Positions 46,182 through 58,400 of a stretch of 64,000 nt of DNA are shown one piece after another (position 1 is the stretch's first letter; every line of letters starts with the position of its first letter). The translations under genes were made by a program, and so were the position numbers. A model generated the notes under the pieces. That model saw only the letters and a list, made by a program, of their open reading frames with translations. It was not told the origin of the DNA and did not search any database. This DNA comes from Hsuehochloa calcarea (Eukaryota > Streptophyta > Magnoliopsida > Poales > Poaceae): the NCBI GenBank assembly GCA_036346395.1, contig CM070615.1:5523534-5587533 (forward strand). Direction: 5' to 3'.

Positions 46182-47105
46182 CACTACTACACAAAACCTC
46201 ATCACAGACGGTTCTAAACCATCATCACAGACGGTTTTTGTTCACGAACCGTCTGTGATAGCCTTTTTCACAGATGGTTCAAAAACCGTCTGTGATGATC
46301 TCATGTCATCACAGATGCCTGAACAAAAACCGTATGTGATAACTATCACAGACGGTTCTTGTTTAGAACCGTTTGTGATAGCTTTTTCTATTGCAAAAAA
46401 AAATGAAAATGGATTTCCACTTCGTCTGAGCCTCCCGAGCCTCACGAATGAATCTGATAATGATTTTCGGATTGAACTTTTCGTTATCTTTCCCACAATA
46501 GCTACAACATTATAGTAGCATCAACTCGTCTATTCACAGAGCACTAAAAACAACACTGCATAACCCACATCACAGTAGCATCAACTCAATCCATTCACAG
46601 AGCACTAACACATCACAATAGTAATCCACATCACATAGCAAAAGGGGGGAGTAGAGAGAGTGAGGTCGTGGGAGGCTGGGGTGACGAGGTCGTGGGAGGC
46701 CGGCGACGATGAGGCCGGGGCGAGGTGGAGGAGGCCGCGAGCGACGAGCCTCGGGGAGGACAGGCGGCAAGTAGAGGAGGTCGGGGCGACGAGGTCATGG
46801 GAGGCCGGCGACAGCAGGTCAGGCGAGTGGAGGAGGTCATGAAGCGAGCTCGGGGCCGGAGCGCAAGGTTAGGGTGAGACGGAGATGGCAGAGGAGGAGA
46901 TGGAGGACTCTGTTAATATAAAGAGATTTTCAGCAGCCCGCCCATTAAGTGCAAATTTTTGTTTTCCCGCTCAACAAAACAAAAGTATCATAGACGGTTT
47001 TATACAAAAATCGTCTGTGATGACATATCACAGACGGTTCGTATAATGAACCGTATGTGATAAACGTCTCATCACAGACGGTTTTTGTATAAAACCGTAT
47101 GTGAT
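46182..47105 (+). mobile_element. CACTA (En/Spm-like) element fragment
   Basis: Starts with the terminal motif CACTACTACACAAAACC (46182-46198). At least eight subterminal repeats of TCACAGACGGTT follow, in both orientations, between 46202 and 46385 and again between 46984 and 47105. The interior (46640-46900) is a GC-rich stretch with repeats of AGGTCGTGGGAGGC. The opposite terminus (a TAGTG end) is not seen, so the element is non-autonomous and truncated at its right end. Confidence 0.8.
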
Positions 47106-47210
47106 TTTGGATTTTACCATGGCTTCGAATTTTTCTTACTCTTTGAATTTACCATGGCTTGAATTTTTACCATGGTTTTAGAATTTTTCTTACTCTTTGA
47201 TTTTACTATA

Positions 47211-47263
47211 GCTTGAATTTTTACCATAGTTTGGAATTCCAAAACCATAGTAAAAATCCAAGC
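47211..47263. repeat. 53-base near-perfect hairpin
   Basis: GCTTGAATTTTTACCATAG... pairs with ...CTATGGTAAAAATCCAAGC around a central GGAATTCC. Neighbouring TTACCATGGC-type words (47115-47205) repeat the same motif. It lies between the CACTA repeats and the right LTR. Confidence 0.8.
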
Positions 47264-47278
47264 CATGGTAAATTTATA

Positions 47279-47866
47279 TGAGGAGATCAGGCGGAAGAAT
47301 TTATAGGGGATTTTGTTAATGTCGGATGCTTGGGCGATGAGCGAGTTTGGGGGCGGAAGAATTTATGGGGATTTTCTGCTGTTTGGGGGTGCGTATGTTG
47401 CATATTTGTTGATGATTTGTTGCATTCGAGAGGAGGTCTGTTCATGCGCGAGATGGACGGTTGAACAATATCGTGCAAAATAGGAAGTCAAAGCATAACA
47501 TACGGCGCTAGCGCTAGTCGCGTCCTTCTAAATAACTATCATTCATGAGGCAATGTTGTGTCGAGCCTGGAGCAGCAGTGTTGCACTGATGAAGTAGTAG
47601 TGGGAAGCCGATGCCTCGAAAACCAATGAGTCAAGGAGTGAAATGGGTATTGGGCCTGGCCCATGTAATTGAGTCGTATTGAGTTGGTGCAGAGGGTGTG
47701 GTGTATAAGTTTAGAAACTGTGCACTATCAGACGACATCAAAAAAGTAATGGATAAACTGTAGCGTATCTTTCCCTTCCTCATCCTTCTGCTTTCCCCAC
47801 CAGAGAAACTCGCTAGCGGTAAACCTCTAATCTCGACCTCGGTGATACGCCAGCGACGAGGACACG
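47279..47866 (+). repeat. Right LTR of the small LTR element
   Basis: Copy of 45185-45775, starting TGAGGAGATCAGGCGG and ending CGACGAGGACACG. It is preceded by the hairpin rather than an obvious polypurine tract. Confidence 0.8.
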
Positions 47867-49825
47867 GCATGTTGCTCTTTCAGCAGATCACTGCCTGCCA
47901 AGGCAGAATCGGCACTTCTGCAACAAGTCTTGCAGTTGACACCGGAGCAGTCGAGTTCATTGCATGTAGAGCGGCGGCGGCGGCAGGTAAAAAATGATAT
48001 CAGCCGGTAGATAGCACCAACCAAATCAACACTGCAATACTTCTTGTTAAATTATATGGGTGTCAAAACAAGAAACTGGACACAAAATCAGCCAGGCAAC
48101 CAATCAATCATCCTGTTATTTCAGCAAAGGCTTGGCATGCCTAAGCCATTAGTTTTGCGAAAGATTACTTATATGGCATTCTTTGGTTGTGCAAATGTGA
48201 TGGGAATGAGGATTCGAAGAAAGCCAGTAGCACAGTAGTTGTCCATCACCTCTGCTCCCAATTGTATCAGTATAAGTTCACAAAACAATTGTATCAGTAT
48301 AGAATAATCAGTGTCTTTAGAGGGAAGAAACAGTCATTAAGCTTTTGATATTTCTACTCAATCTGAATTTCGTCTTGTGAAGCTTTGTACAAGTCAAGCA
48401 CACATAGACACGCTATGTAAGTCACAACATTGTCTGTCAGTGTGCCCAATCTATTCCTCTCCATTTTTGTAAGTGAACTCTGAAGACGACTTCTTCTCTG
48501 GATTGTGACTTCAAGTAGTCTTGAGCTCCCTTCAACAAAAAAAGATAGTAGTCTACTCTTGAGCTAAATTAAAGATAGTAAGCTACAGTGAGCTCCATCT
48601 CTGTTCTCGCGTGCTGCTGCCTCTGACATTGTTATTGTGTAGAGTGGAGTAGAGACCAACCAAAGCTTTGAATTCTACGAGGTTTTTCAGGCAACGGTAG
48701 GCACTTCACCCAATCACCCAGGAGGACAAACGGTAGGTGCAAGGGGGTCAAGCCCTCTTTGAAGCGAGGGTCAGGGTCAGGCTCAGCCATACTTAACTAA
48801 GATGTCCTAACTATTAAGCAAGTGGTCACATGTTTGGAACCTATAATTTGTTTGGATTTCTACAGGAGTTAAACTGCTACTGCTGCTCTATATGAAATTC
48901 CTCTGAAAATCCCACGTGACGCGCTATCAAAAGTTTCCCAGGTTCCAGACAGACCGAATAGGTTAAACAAATTCACGTTCCAAATCAGCATGCTGCAGCA
49001 GTTGCAATTGCCATGGATAATCTGCTAGGCAGTGATCACCTTTCGTTTTGGTAAGATGGGCAGGGGAGATTAGTGCTGCTTCCACTCCTGCCTGCCTGCC
49101 TGCCTGCCTTAGAGTGGGATCTGATCGTTTCTGAGCTGAACACCACTGAACCCTACGCAGCACTTCAGAATTATAATTGTGAACAGTAGTATTACTGGTT
49201 GTTCTTGGGAAGTAAATTTGTTAAGGGAGAGGCTCACGTGAGGCTCTTTTCTTATCTCCGTTAAATGTTGATCCCTTCGGATTACCTCCGAACGGACGGT
49301 AGATAGAGTGAGACTTCACGTGAGGCCCTTATTCACTGAATTTTTTTCCTTATTTTTGTGAGGAGATTTCTCGCTAATTACTATACTAGTTAGATTGATA
49401 ATACTGCCTACGTAATATGGGGTGTGGTCGGTTCAGTACATAACTTTGCCATACCTATCTTAGACAAATCTAACTACTCGTGTCTAACGTCGTGGCATGG
49501 CAGACTTTTGATAGCCGTCTTACCCATCTGCCTTAGTCTATTTTTCTAACCAAATTTTACCACAAGTATGGAGATCGATTTGTCTAACCAAACAGGAAGC
49601 CTACGCAATGACACCACAAACTATCAAGGCGCCTAGCACAACAATCCTTGCTTATCACACCTTGACATCGGTAGACGAGTTTTTTTTTCTTCTTTCTAAT
49701 AGCAAATGTAATCCATTTATGATATCAAAATTAAAAATAGCACCACGAATTCGTCAGCAAACAACGTGTGTTAAGTTCGTGCAAAGAGGAGGGGAGTTCC
49801 CAAGCCTGTGTCTTAGGAGAGGGGA
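47867..49825. other. Intergenic sequence, no gene seen
   Basis: About 2 kb without a supported gene. It holds a short (TGCC)n run (49088-49108) and nothing else I could assign. Open frames up to 92 codons lack domains. Confidence 0.5.
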
Positions 49826-50676
49826 GTTCCCTCGTCCACACAATTTAGTTGTAGCCCTTGGCACGGACGCCCCATGTGGTAATTAATTTATTTTGTAATT
49901 AATTAATCATAACTAATTAGTTGTAATTAAGTAGTTGTAATTTTCATGATTAATTAGTCGCAGTTAAATATTTTTAATTAATTAGTCAAAATTAATTTAG
50001 TCAAAACTAATTAGTCGCAATTAGTTAGTCTAAATAAATTAGTAGTACATAGTTTGTCGTAAGGATTACTATTTTTATAGAAATTTAGTAGTTTTCTTTT
50101 TATTATACACTACATAAGGATTACTGAAATGTAGTTATTTTGGGAGGTAGGGAAATATTTTTTTGCAGGTCTCGTACGGGGTGGATCAGGTGGGTTGGAC
50201 ATGTCAAGATGCTTAATCAGTGTCTACTTAACAATATGCAGTAATCTCTAATAGTTTGCACTAATAAATTACATTTCGGGAAAGCCGGAAACTCACATTC
50301 CAAATAGGGCACATGAAATCGGGCGTATGAAATCACATATTTTCCTTGTACGCGTAACTTCCTATGTATTATCACATGTACACAAAATTTATTGTCACAT
50401 GAAATCATATGATGTATTATCACATGCACCATAAATTAGTTACAAGCTAAAATCAGGGCGCATGAAATCAGGTTGTATTATTAATTTAGTCATAATTAAT
50501 TATTATTTTAGAATTAATAATTATGACTAATTTATTTGGACTAATTAATTACAACTAAATTAATCATGATTAATTAATTAAGGATATTTAACCATGTCTA
50601 ATTATAAATAAATAAAATACAACTAATTAATTATGAATAAATTAATTACCACCAGCATCCGGACAGTGGTTACAAC
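49826..50676. mobile_element. AT-rich foldback/MITE-like element, left part
   Basis: The left arm starts near GTTCCCTCGTCC (49826) and contains AATTTAGTTGTAGCC (49842-49856), CACGGACGCC and GTGGTAATTAATTTATT (49875-49891). The complement of these landmarks is found in reverse order at 50654-50625 and, across the hAT insertion, at 55290-55315 (CTACAACTAAAT, GAGGGAAC). Both arms are built of TAATTA/TTAGTC words. The core (50170-50460) has no coding potential. The right arm was split by the hAT element. Confidence 0.7.
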
Positions 50677-51393
50677 CAGAGCTAGCCAAGTGGGCGAGCC
50701 TACCGGCCGAAGAAGAGGCACGACATCGTAGGCCCTACCGAGCACAGCACAAACAATGTCGGGCGTGCTGTGCACGCAACATGACCCGACGAGCACGCAG
50801 CAAGGCTGAACGGCCGGAGAGCAGGCGCGCCACGCGCTGCCGGCGTGGAGGAAGAAGGGTGGGGCAGTGCTGGACCGAGAGGGGAAGAACTACCGGTGCC
50901 CGGCGGCATGGGAGGAGGCCGGAGTGGAGCGCGAGATCGGGAGGGGAAGAATGACAGTTGCATACGAGGAGGCGGTGGGTCGCAGCAGGCGATCGACGAG
51001 GAGGCGGCTTAGCAATGAGAGGCGGTTCGGCAGCGGCGTTGCGACGAGAGGCGAGCCACCCACCCGTCCATGGAGCCCGAGGCTGATGCGGTTGGCGACG
51101 ACTCAGAGGTGAGGAGGCGGCGGGGCGGCTCAGAGGCGAGGAGGCGACGGCGACGAGCGAGGCAAGCGGCCGGCAATGTGTCCGTCGTGCACTACCACCT
51201 GCTACCGGCCAGGCAAGCGAGGCATGGGGAGAAGAAGAAGGGACGGGGCGCAGGCAGGCCGGGAAGGGGAGGGGCAGCTGGGCTGTGGCGGGCTCGTCGG
51301 CACGGCATGGACCAAAAAAATCCCGCCGTTGGAGATTTTAGCCATTGGGGTCTTAAAAAATAGCAAAAAATTCCAAAAAAATTCAATTTTTCC

Positions 51394-51402
51394 TATAAAT
51401 AG
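51394..51402 (+). promoter_or_regulatory. TATA box of the hAT transposase gene
   Basis: TATAAATAG about 260 bases before the first transposase ATG (51656); likely the old element promoter. Confidence 0.55.
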
Positions 51403-51655
51403 ACACCATACCACCCTCATTCTGCACCCCTTCATTCTCCATTCTCTCTTTGAAATTGTGTTATGTAAATTCAAATCCGTGTTGAGCTAACTTGGCAAAA
51501 TTCAAAAAAATTATGCCAAAATTTAGAAATTTCAATTTTTGGCAGTAAGTAGCGAAAGAGGCACAATAATACTTTTGTAATACTTTTATTGTTAGTTCTT
51601 ATTATGCTAAGATGAAAGTATTAATAGTGTTAGTTTCGATTTTGCAGTTTTCATT

Positions 51656-54600
51656 ATGGACAGTCCTTACGACAGCTTTGCTCTAGGTGATTATGAGCTT
51701 TCACCGGAGGAAATTGTGTCTATGGAGGAAGCTGCGGCTGCCTCAAATCAACCGAAGGTTTCACCAGAGGAGGAGCAAGGCGGAGTTCCTTCATCATGAT
51801 TACCTTAGTTTAGTTGCACATTATGTTAATGACGACTGGGTAATGGAGAAAAAAATTATAGCTTTGAAATTAATTGATGTAGCACACACGGGGAGAATAT
51901 TGTGAACTGTATTATCAAAGTCGTGGAAGATTTTGGTATTATAGACAAAATATTCGCAATTACTTTAGCCAACGCCGCTTCAAACTCTAGGGCCATGGAT
52001 ATTCTTACTCCAGTGTTGAGTACATATGCCGATTCCTTCTTGCTACATCAACGATGCGCTTGTCATATTATCAATTTTATAGTCAAATGTGGTTCGAAGA
52101 GGTTTAGTCAATATATTAAAGCTTTTCACGATGCGATTTCTTTCTTGAATAATTCTAACGTAAGAATAGCATAATATAAGAACTTCTGTAAGGTGATGGG
52201 TGTACGTCTAAGAAAGTTCGGTTTGGACATGGAGGTAAGGTGGAACTCTACTTACCTCTTGCTTAAGAATCTTTTACCATACAAGAGCACTTTTTATGCT
52301 TTTATCCAAACGACTATCATATCACTGACAGTAATGTACTATTAACTGAGCAACATTGGTTCATTGTTAAGAAAATACTATCATTTTTAGAAATTTTTTA
52401 TGAGGCAACTATTGCTTTGTCCGCGGTCTACTGTCCAACATCTCCTATCATTGTGCATACTATTTTACGGATTACTACTCAATTGAAAAATGTATAAAAA
52501 TGACTTAGTTTTACGCAATGTTGTTGTTTCCATGAATCTAAATACCTTAAATATTGGAGAGAAATCCCTTACCTATATGCATTTGTATTTCTTTCAGATC
52601 CTAGGGCTAAAATTGATGCATTTGGTGTTGGAAATATGCCCTAGAGGCAATCATAGAGATGATGATATTTTATTATGTTCATGATTTTGATAATATGTTA
52701 TCGTATTCCTTGAATGAATCATTTGTTATAGATCAATAAGTACGTGACTTGTTGGTGGAACTCTTTAACTCATATGATGTCATTCTAAATGTATCCCTGG
52801 TCGGAGGTCACTGGTCGGAACACCAGTGACTCTTGACTAGCACATGTATTGATTGATGGCCTGGTTTCACCGATCATAGATATGGAGATATCGAATCAAT
52901 AATGTGAGCACATGTTAGATAACATGGTGTTGGATAGACCCATCATTGAGACACTATTGAGATTGTTATGAATCTTTGTGTCATTAGTTGGTCTCAAGTA
53001 ATGATGATGTATAATCCTTAGACCTGAGATCAGCATGGTTTCCTACATGTGTAATAGCACTCTTAGGGGTTGCCAAACGCTACTCCGTAACTGGTTAGTT
53101 ATAAAGGTAGCTTTCGGATATGCTATAAAATATGCAGAGGAATGTGACTGGTCGAGATGGGATTTGCTCCTCCTAACATAATAGGAGAGATGTCTCTGGG
53201 CCCCTCGTGGTGATCGGATAAAGAAAGTGCATGGTCATGCCACTAGTGGTCGAAGTGTCGACCACATGATGTTATCCGACACTCGATCGAGAAAGAATTG
53301 AACAGTCCATGGATGACACATCATCTCACTTAGAGTTCAACCAGACATCGTGAGGCAAAGGGAGAATGCATGAGTAGGTCGCTTAGTTTGATCAGTTACG
53401 GACTAGCCGTATGGAGATACGTGCTGGTCGTAGACTGATCAAACGTAATCACACAATGGTAAGAACCTGGTGGTCATAAGGAGTTACGAACTGATCGTGA
53501 CCAATTACAACCTGGTCGTGTAGAGATACGAACTGGTCGTAAGTGATGAGGACCTGATAATAGATCATATTACATCAGGGTTCGTCCGATTTATTCTATA
53601 TGTCTTTGGGAATCGTTATGTGCTGCTAGGTACCGCTAAAGACTAGTGATCGGAAAAGAGTTTCAGAGTCATAACCGATTACACATGAACCTGTGGGGTC
53701 ACACACTTAAAGGGCAAGGATCTGGTTTGGATGGTGATCCGAATTCGTATAGGCCACGAGTTCCTAAGGGGCCTCCAGGTCGAGACCCATCATGGATGCC
53801 TATATAAAGAGGGGCGGTGGTATGGGGTGGATGTGGGTGAAGGATGATCTTTAGAAGAACTTCGAAACCCTAAAAGCCACACCTTCTTAACCATGCTGCC
53901 GGTGCTAGCACTCCAGCGCATGGTGATCCTGCCCCGTACGTGTGGATACCTCGGAGGTGTTGTTGCGAAGCATCAGCACTAGGACGATCCGCAATTCTTG
54001 ACGCTTACCGGAGTCGAGAGGAGAAGTAACGTGACGAGTACGACCACTCGGAGGAGCAGAAGCGCGACGAGTACGACTACTCGAAGGAGGAGACGCGTCG
54101 TGAGTACGACTACGACTGCATCAACTCGCTACAACGACTCTACTTCCGCTACGAGTCGGCGCGTCTAGCGGTAATCTCGTGATCTATTACTTGCGATGGT
54201 TCCTTGGTTGCGCGGTAAAATTTTGTTTGTGCTGTCGTAGCCTTGCCGCGTTTCCCTACATTTGGTACTATACTTGATCTTCTTAGTGATGCTACGGGGC
54301 TAGACTATACTAACTATTTTGCAAAAAGTTCGTTCTTAGTTATACGAGGTTTACCAAAGGTATGAAAATAAATTCCGGGGAGTCCGCTCGCAACGACCTC
54401 TAGTAACTCCCACGTCAAGTGTGAAGACCAATATGTGGGGCACGATCTTTGGTGCCTCTTCCTTCAAGTCCAGATCTTCTTCTTCTTCTTCTTCTTCTTC
54501 TTCTACACCAGCGTCTGCTCAACCAAGACCCACAAGGAGCGGAGAACTATCCACCTATCTGGACAACGATACGGTTGATTTCAACTCAGAAGGCTTCGAC

Positions 54601-54834
54601 ATCTTGCAATAGTGGCAAGCCCATAAGTTAACATATCTCGTGTTATCTATACTTGCACGTGATGTGTCAACTATTTCTGTCTCTACAGTTTCATCCGAGT
54701 CTGCTTTCAGTCTTTCTGGAAGAATATTGGAGGAGAGAAGAACAAGTCTCACAAGTGAGATGGTGGAGATCCTTCTAACTGTGAATGATTGGGAACAACT
54801 GATTCACAAACCCAACATTATGTGGAAAATCTAG
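51656..54834 (+). pseudogene. hAT transposase pseudogene, interrupted by a solo LTR
   Basis: Pieces in order: an N-terminal acidic start MDSPYDSFALGDYELSPEE (51656-51799, stop); LSLVAHYVNDDWVMEKKIIAL (51802-51890); a frameshift; then VNCIIKVVEDFGIID...ITLANAASNSRAM (51901-51995) and CACHIINFIVK (52050-52090). These are the catalytic-core blocks of plant hAT transposases. The BED zinc finger is missing. Next come EVRWNSTYLLL (52230-52262) and DPRAKIDAFG (52597-52625), then a solo LTR insertion. The frame resumes at 54261 with LLSDATGLDY and a poly-Ser tract, and ends in the dimerisation domain: STVSSESAFSLSGRILEERRTSL (54672-54760), stop at 54832. Several stops make it inactive. Confidence 0.88.
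52626..54260 (+). mobile_element. Solo LTR, BARE/RIRE1-like copia type (1635 bp)
   Basis: Starts TGTTGGAAATATGCCCTAG, the characteristic opening of cereal BARE/Angela/RIRE1-type LTRs, and ends TTTCCCTACA. A perfect TTTGG duplication lies at 52621-52625 and 54261-54265. A TATA box (TATATAAAGA) is at 53801-53810. A cluster of CTGGTCGTA/GAACTGGTCG words is at 53420-53545. It interrupts the hAT transposase frame precisely between two conserved blocks. Confidence 0.93.
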
Positions 54835-55211
54835 AGTTGTCGGAAGTGTTCAAAATCTGTACTTATACAATGACACCAACACATAGAACAAGAATGCATG
54901 ATGCATGTAGAATTGTAGAACAATAGGTTGTACTCTTTTTTCCTTTGCCAATGTTTTCTCATTTTGAGTTTTTACTTAGCGAAGGTTTTAACGAGGCAAC
55001 CAGTTGGATATTAATAAAGCTCTTTATTACATTTTCAATATGATTGTCTCTTTTTTTCAATTTTTATGTCTACTTCTGAATTCTACATATTTTTTTTAAT
55101 TTTTTAGGATTATATCGATTTATTTTTTTAATTCTGACGGGCCAAATAGAACATACTTGACTCGACGGGCTATACCTAAGCTACCACCCCGGCCTAACCC
55201 GACCCAGCTGA

Positions 55212-55220
55212 TATAAATAG
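55212..55220 (+). promoter_or_regulatory. TATA-like motif upstream of the O-fucosyltransferase gene, inside the hAT end
   Basis: TATAAATAG, 273 bases before the ATG at 55493 and 70 bases inside the hAT right terminus. It is the closest good TATA motif upstream of the gene. Use as its promoter is inference. Confidence 0.35.
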
Positions 55221-55492
55221 TACTCAGACCGGAATAAACCGTACCTATCCGGGCCCATACCGGCCGAGCCGCCCGGTTGACCAGGTCTGGCTACAACTAA
55301 ATCGGATGAGGGAACAATGCTATATTAGCCACGTTTCAGTACACTTTCTCTTCTCCAGTTCGTGCTGCCGTTGTTTGCTTCCATCCTCTCTCTGGTCTTC
55401 CTCCTCCCGCATTAAAGCTCGGCGTCGCCAAGACGCCACCTCACCACAGTTCCCGAGCTCACATGATCCCGCGAGAGCGCCGTCGCTGACCG

Positions 55493-58400
55493 ATGCCCGT
55501 GGCGCCGTCAATGCGCGGCGGCGGCGGCGCCAAGGCCGCGCGGCGGGCGGGGCGCGGCGGGCGGCGGCGTGCCGCGGTCGTCCTGCTCCTCGCGCTGGCC
55601 TACGCGGCGGGGCTCCTCATATTCGTGCTTGGCGGGGGCGGTTCGGTCCGCGGCGGCCGCTCAGGCGTGACGGTGGCCACGCTCCGGCTCCGTGGGCGCT
55701 CGCCCGCGCCGCCGCCTCCTCCCGGGTCGGTGTACCGCAGCCACCTCGTGTTCGAGCGGCTCTGGCCGGCCATGCGCGACGACGCCACATCCGCCTCGGT
55801 CACCACCTCCGCCGACTCCGTCTCCGTCTCCGTCTCCTCCGCTTCATGGCGTCGCAGCATGGTGGGTGCTCTAGTTCTTGCGATTAGCATGTTTCTTGGT
55901 TCTTTTTGTGGGAAAGGTCCGCTCTTCGCCGCTTCTTGGGGGAGATTTTGGGTTCTTGCGTGGTTCTTGGCTGCTTCTTTGGTTGGTTTCCTCTAGTTCT
56001 TTAGGCTTTGCAATGCACAGGATACTCTATTAGGCAAAATATTTCGGGATCCTTTTGGTGTTTTTGCTCTGATTTATCACGGGAGGGATGCGCAATGTGT
56101 TCTTGTTTCTCGTGAGCTGGTGTTATTGATGTGAGTTTTAGACTTTTAGCACAAGCAATTTGGTTCTTGATTCCTAGCCGCCCCCCCCCCCTTCCGCGTT
56201 ATAGACGATGCATTCTGTGAGCTCACGTGCCTTGCGCAGTTCCAAACAAAGAAGGTATTGTTTGTAAGTAAATCTCTTTTGAGATTCCAAAGGAAGAAAA
56301 AACTAGCTATTGGATGACAATTCTTATGCTTGATGAGGGCTTCGATTGTGAATTCCGTCAGTAACTATCTGTTTTTCAATTTCACTGTTAAATTAGTCTG
56401 ATAATGGTCCAAAAAGTTATAATACTAGTGGTAGGGAGACATGTTCGACAGGAGGAACCAACTTGTTAGATCAGTCCTAAGGACTTTCCCCTGCAACATG
56501 TTCACATCTAGATTAGCTTACTTTACTACCTTGCCTATTTATGCTCTATCAGCTTTTGCTTATCTGCTCTTATCAACAATCATGTTAAAATAATAGTTTT
56601 GTCTTGGTATTGTGTAGTTAATGACATCACATTATCAAAATTCTGGGGAGCTTTGGATGCCTTGTGTCAACAAGAGGCTGATTCAATCAGGTTCCACTTT
56701 GAAACCTTTGTAATGATTTCATAAGCCAAATGTGCCCGCTGGAAGGCTACTCTTTGGTACTTTTGTGTAAGCATTGGAAGATGAGATTTAAGCTAACATT
56801 CTGCATTACGCTTTGGTTCTTTTCAGAGTTGCCGCCTTCAAATGGCTATCTCCTAATTGAAGCAAATGGTGGTTTGAATCAACAGCGTCTTTCTGTAAGT
56901 TTCAGGATCATACTTTTTAATAAAGTTACGGTCATGTTCTGAGTAGATATACCATTGCTAATATCTTATTGTAAAGTCCAGTGCCATATGCATATTATGG
57001 CGCACTACTAAAATAACTTGGAGAGTCATGTTAGTGTCACACTGTCACTCAATTGAGATAGCTTTATTCAACAACTTTGTGTTGGAAAATAGGCGGTTGG
57101 CACTAGACTAGAGTTTGTCCTGAAAAAAAGGATTTCATTTGAGATGCAGAACCATAAAGTTTGTATATTTCAAATTAGTATTAGATATTATTTATGTAAA
57201 GCCCCTGCTATCTAGAACCTAGCCAAACAAGTCTGAAGTACTCTCTTGGTAGACCCGTAGTTGTTTATCCATCCAAGATATCATAAATCGTCTTTTTAAT
57301 TCATCAGCATGCATATATGAGTTTGTTGCTAATATATTCTTCTCACCTGAAAGTTTCTCTGTGATGCTGTGATCTCTAACATTAGCTGTGTCGCAAATCT
57401 TTTATATTTGTAAAGTTCTTTAATCTTCACGCTACGCCAAGTAATTATTAACACAGGTTTTTCAATGCAGATCTGCGACGCAGTTGCTGTGGCCAACTTG
57501 CTTAATGCAACTCTTGTGGTCCCAATATTTCATTTGAATAGCGTTTGGCGTGATCCTAGGTAACTATTTTGTTTGCTTACAATAAAGAATGCCTTTTTTT
57601 CTGCATCTGCCTGTCTGGAGCAGTTGTCACATAGAATTGCAATTACTTTTAGCTGTCTATTCTCTATTCTTGGGAAATACTTGCTTTAGTGTCCAGTTCA
57701 TTTAAGTTCTAAAGTTCACTGTTGTTACCAGTAAACCACAAAATTTTCTTTTTGACATTCTACTTTGATAAGCGATCTTTGGTATAGGTTCTGTACTTCC
57801 TTTACAGATCCTTCGAGATGACATTTTTCTCTTCGAACAAATGCTATTTACTTTTTCAATGCAAGATTGAAGCAGGTGTAATTTTACAGGTCACATAACA
57901 TTAAAGTTACCCCTCTTGATTGTATGCATAGTTGCTATCTGGTTGTAGTAGCATTTAGTGTTCTCATCTATATTATTTTACTTTCCATTTATGCTGTGCA
58001 CATATTAGCTTTTTAGTGATCAGCTGCAGCAGGATAGCATGTTTACCTGATGTTTTGTTTTTCAGCATATTTGGTGATATTTTTGACGAAGATCATTTTA
58101 TTGAGACACTCAGAGAACATGTAAGAGTTGTGAAAGAACTTCCAGAAGATGTTTTACTGCGCTTCAATCATAATATTAGCAGCATACCAAATATGAGAAC
58201 TAAAGCTTACTCATCTCCAAATCACTATAAGCAGAAGGTGCTTCCGAAACTGCTGGAGTTAGGGTATGGTAAACGCACCCCACCCCACGAAAAAAGAGAG
58301 AACTTGATTGAACTATGTAAAAGCCAAGGCATGTGCTTCATTTTATTTCTCTATTCCATGCAGGGTTGTGCGCATCGCCCCATTCTCAAATAGATTAGCT

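Larger units (their letters stand above)
45185..47866 (+). mobile_element. Small non-autonomous LTR retrotransposon with a nested CACTA piece
   Basis: Direct repeats of about 590 bp (45185-45775 and about 47279-47866) flank 1.5 kb. A primer-binding site lies just inside the left repeat. A gag-like start follows, and the remaining interior is a CACTA fragment. The LTRs differ at few positions (for example AATTTG/TTTTTG near 45216/47311), so the insertion looks fairly young. LTR ends are not a clean TG...CA; GCATA before and GCATG after are a possible TSD with one mismatch. Confidence 0.75.
50677..55289 (+). mobile_element. hAT-family DNA transposon, decayed (4.6 kb including nested LTR)
   Basis: Imperfect terminal inverted repeats: CAGAGCTAGCCAAGTGGGC at 50677 and, on the complement from 55289, CAGACCTGGTCAACCGGGC. 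Eight-base flanks are GTTACAAC (50669-50676) and GCTACAAC (55290-55297), one mismatch, the length expected for hAT. Subterminal GC-rich CCGG/GCCC words are at both ends. A TATA box is at 51394 and transposase pieces lie between 51656 and 54834. Removing the nested solo LTR leaves about 3 kb. Confidence 0.88.

Noticed and set aside
46242..46515. Frames of 84 and 132 aa in the CACTA end
   Set aside because: They consist mainly of translated subterminal repeats in both orientations.
50867..51363. Arg/Gly-rich frames of 80-100 aa near the hAT left end
   Set aside because: They lie in subterminal GC-rich hAT sequence before its TATA box; no domain.
55600..55890. Minus-strand 96-aa frame
   Set aside because: Antisense of the GC-rich first exon of the O-fucosyltransferase gene.
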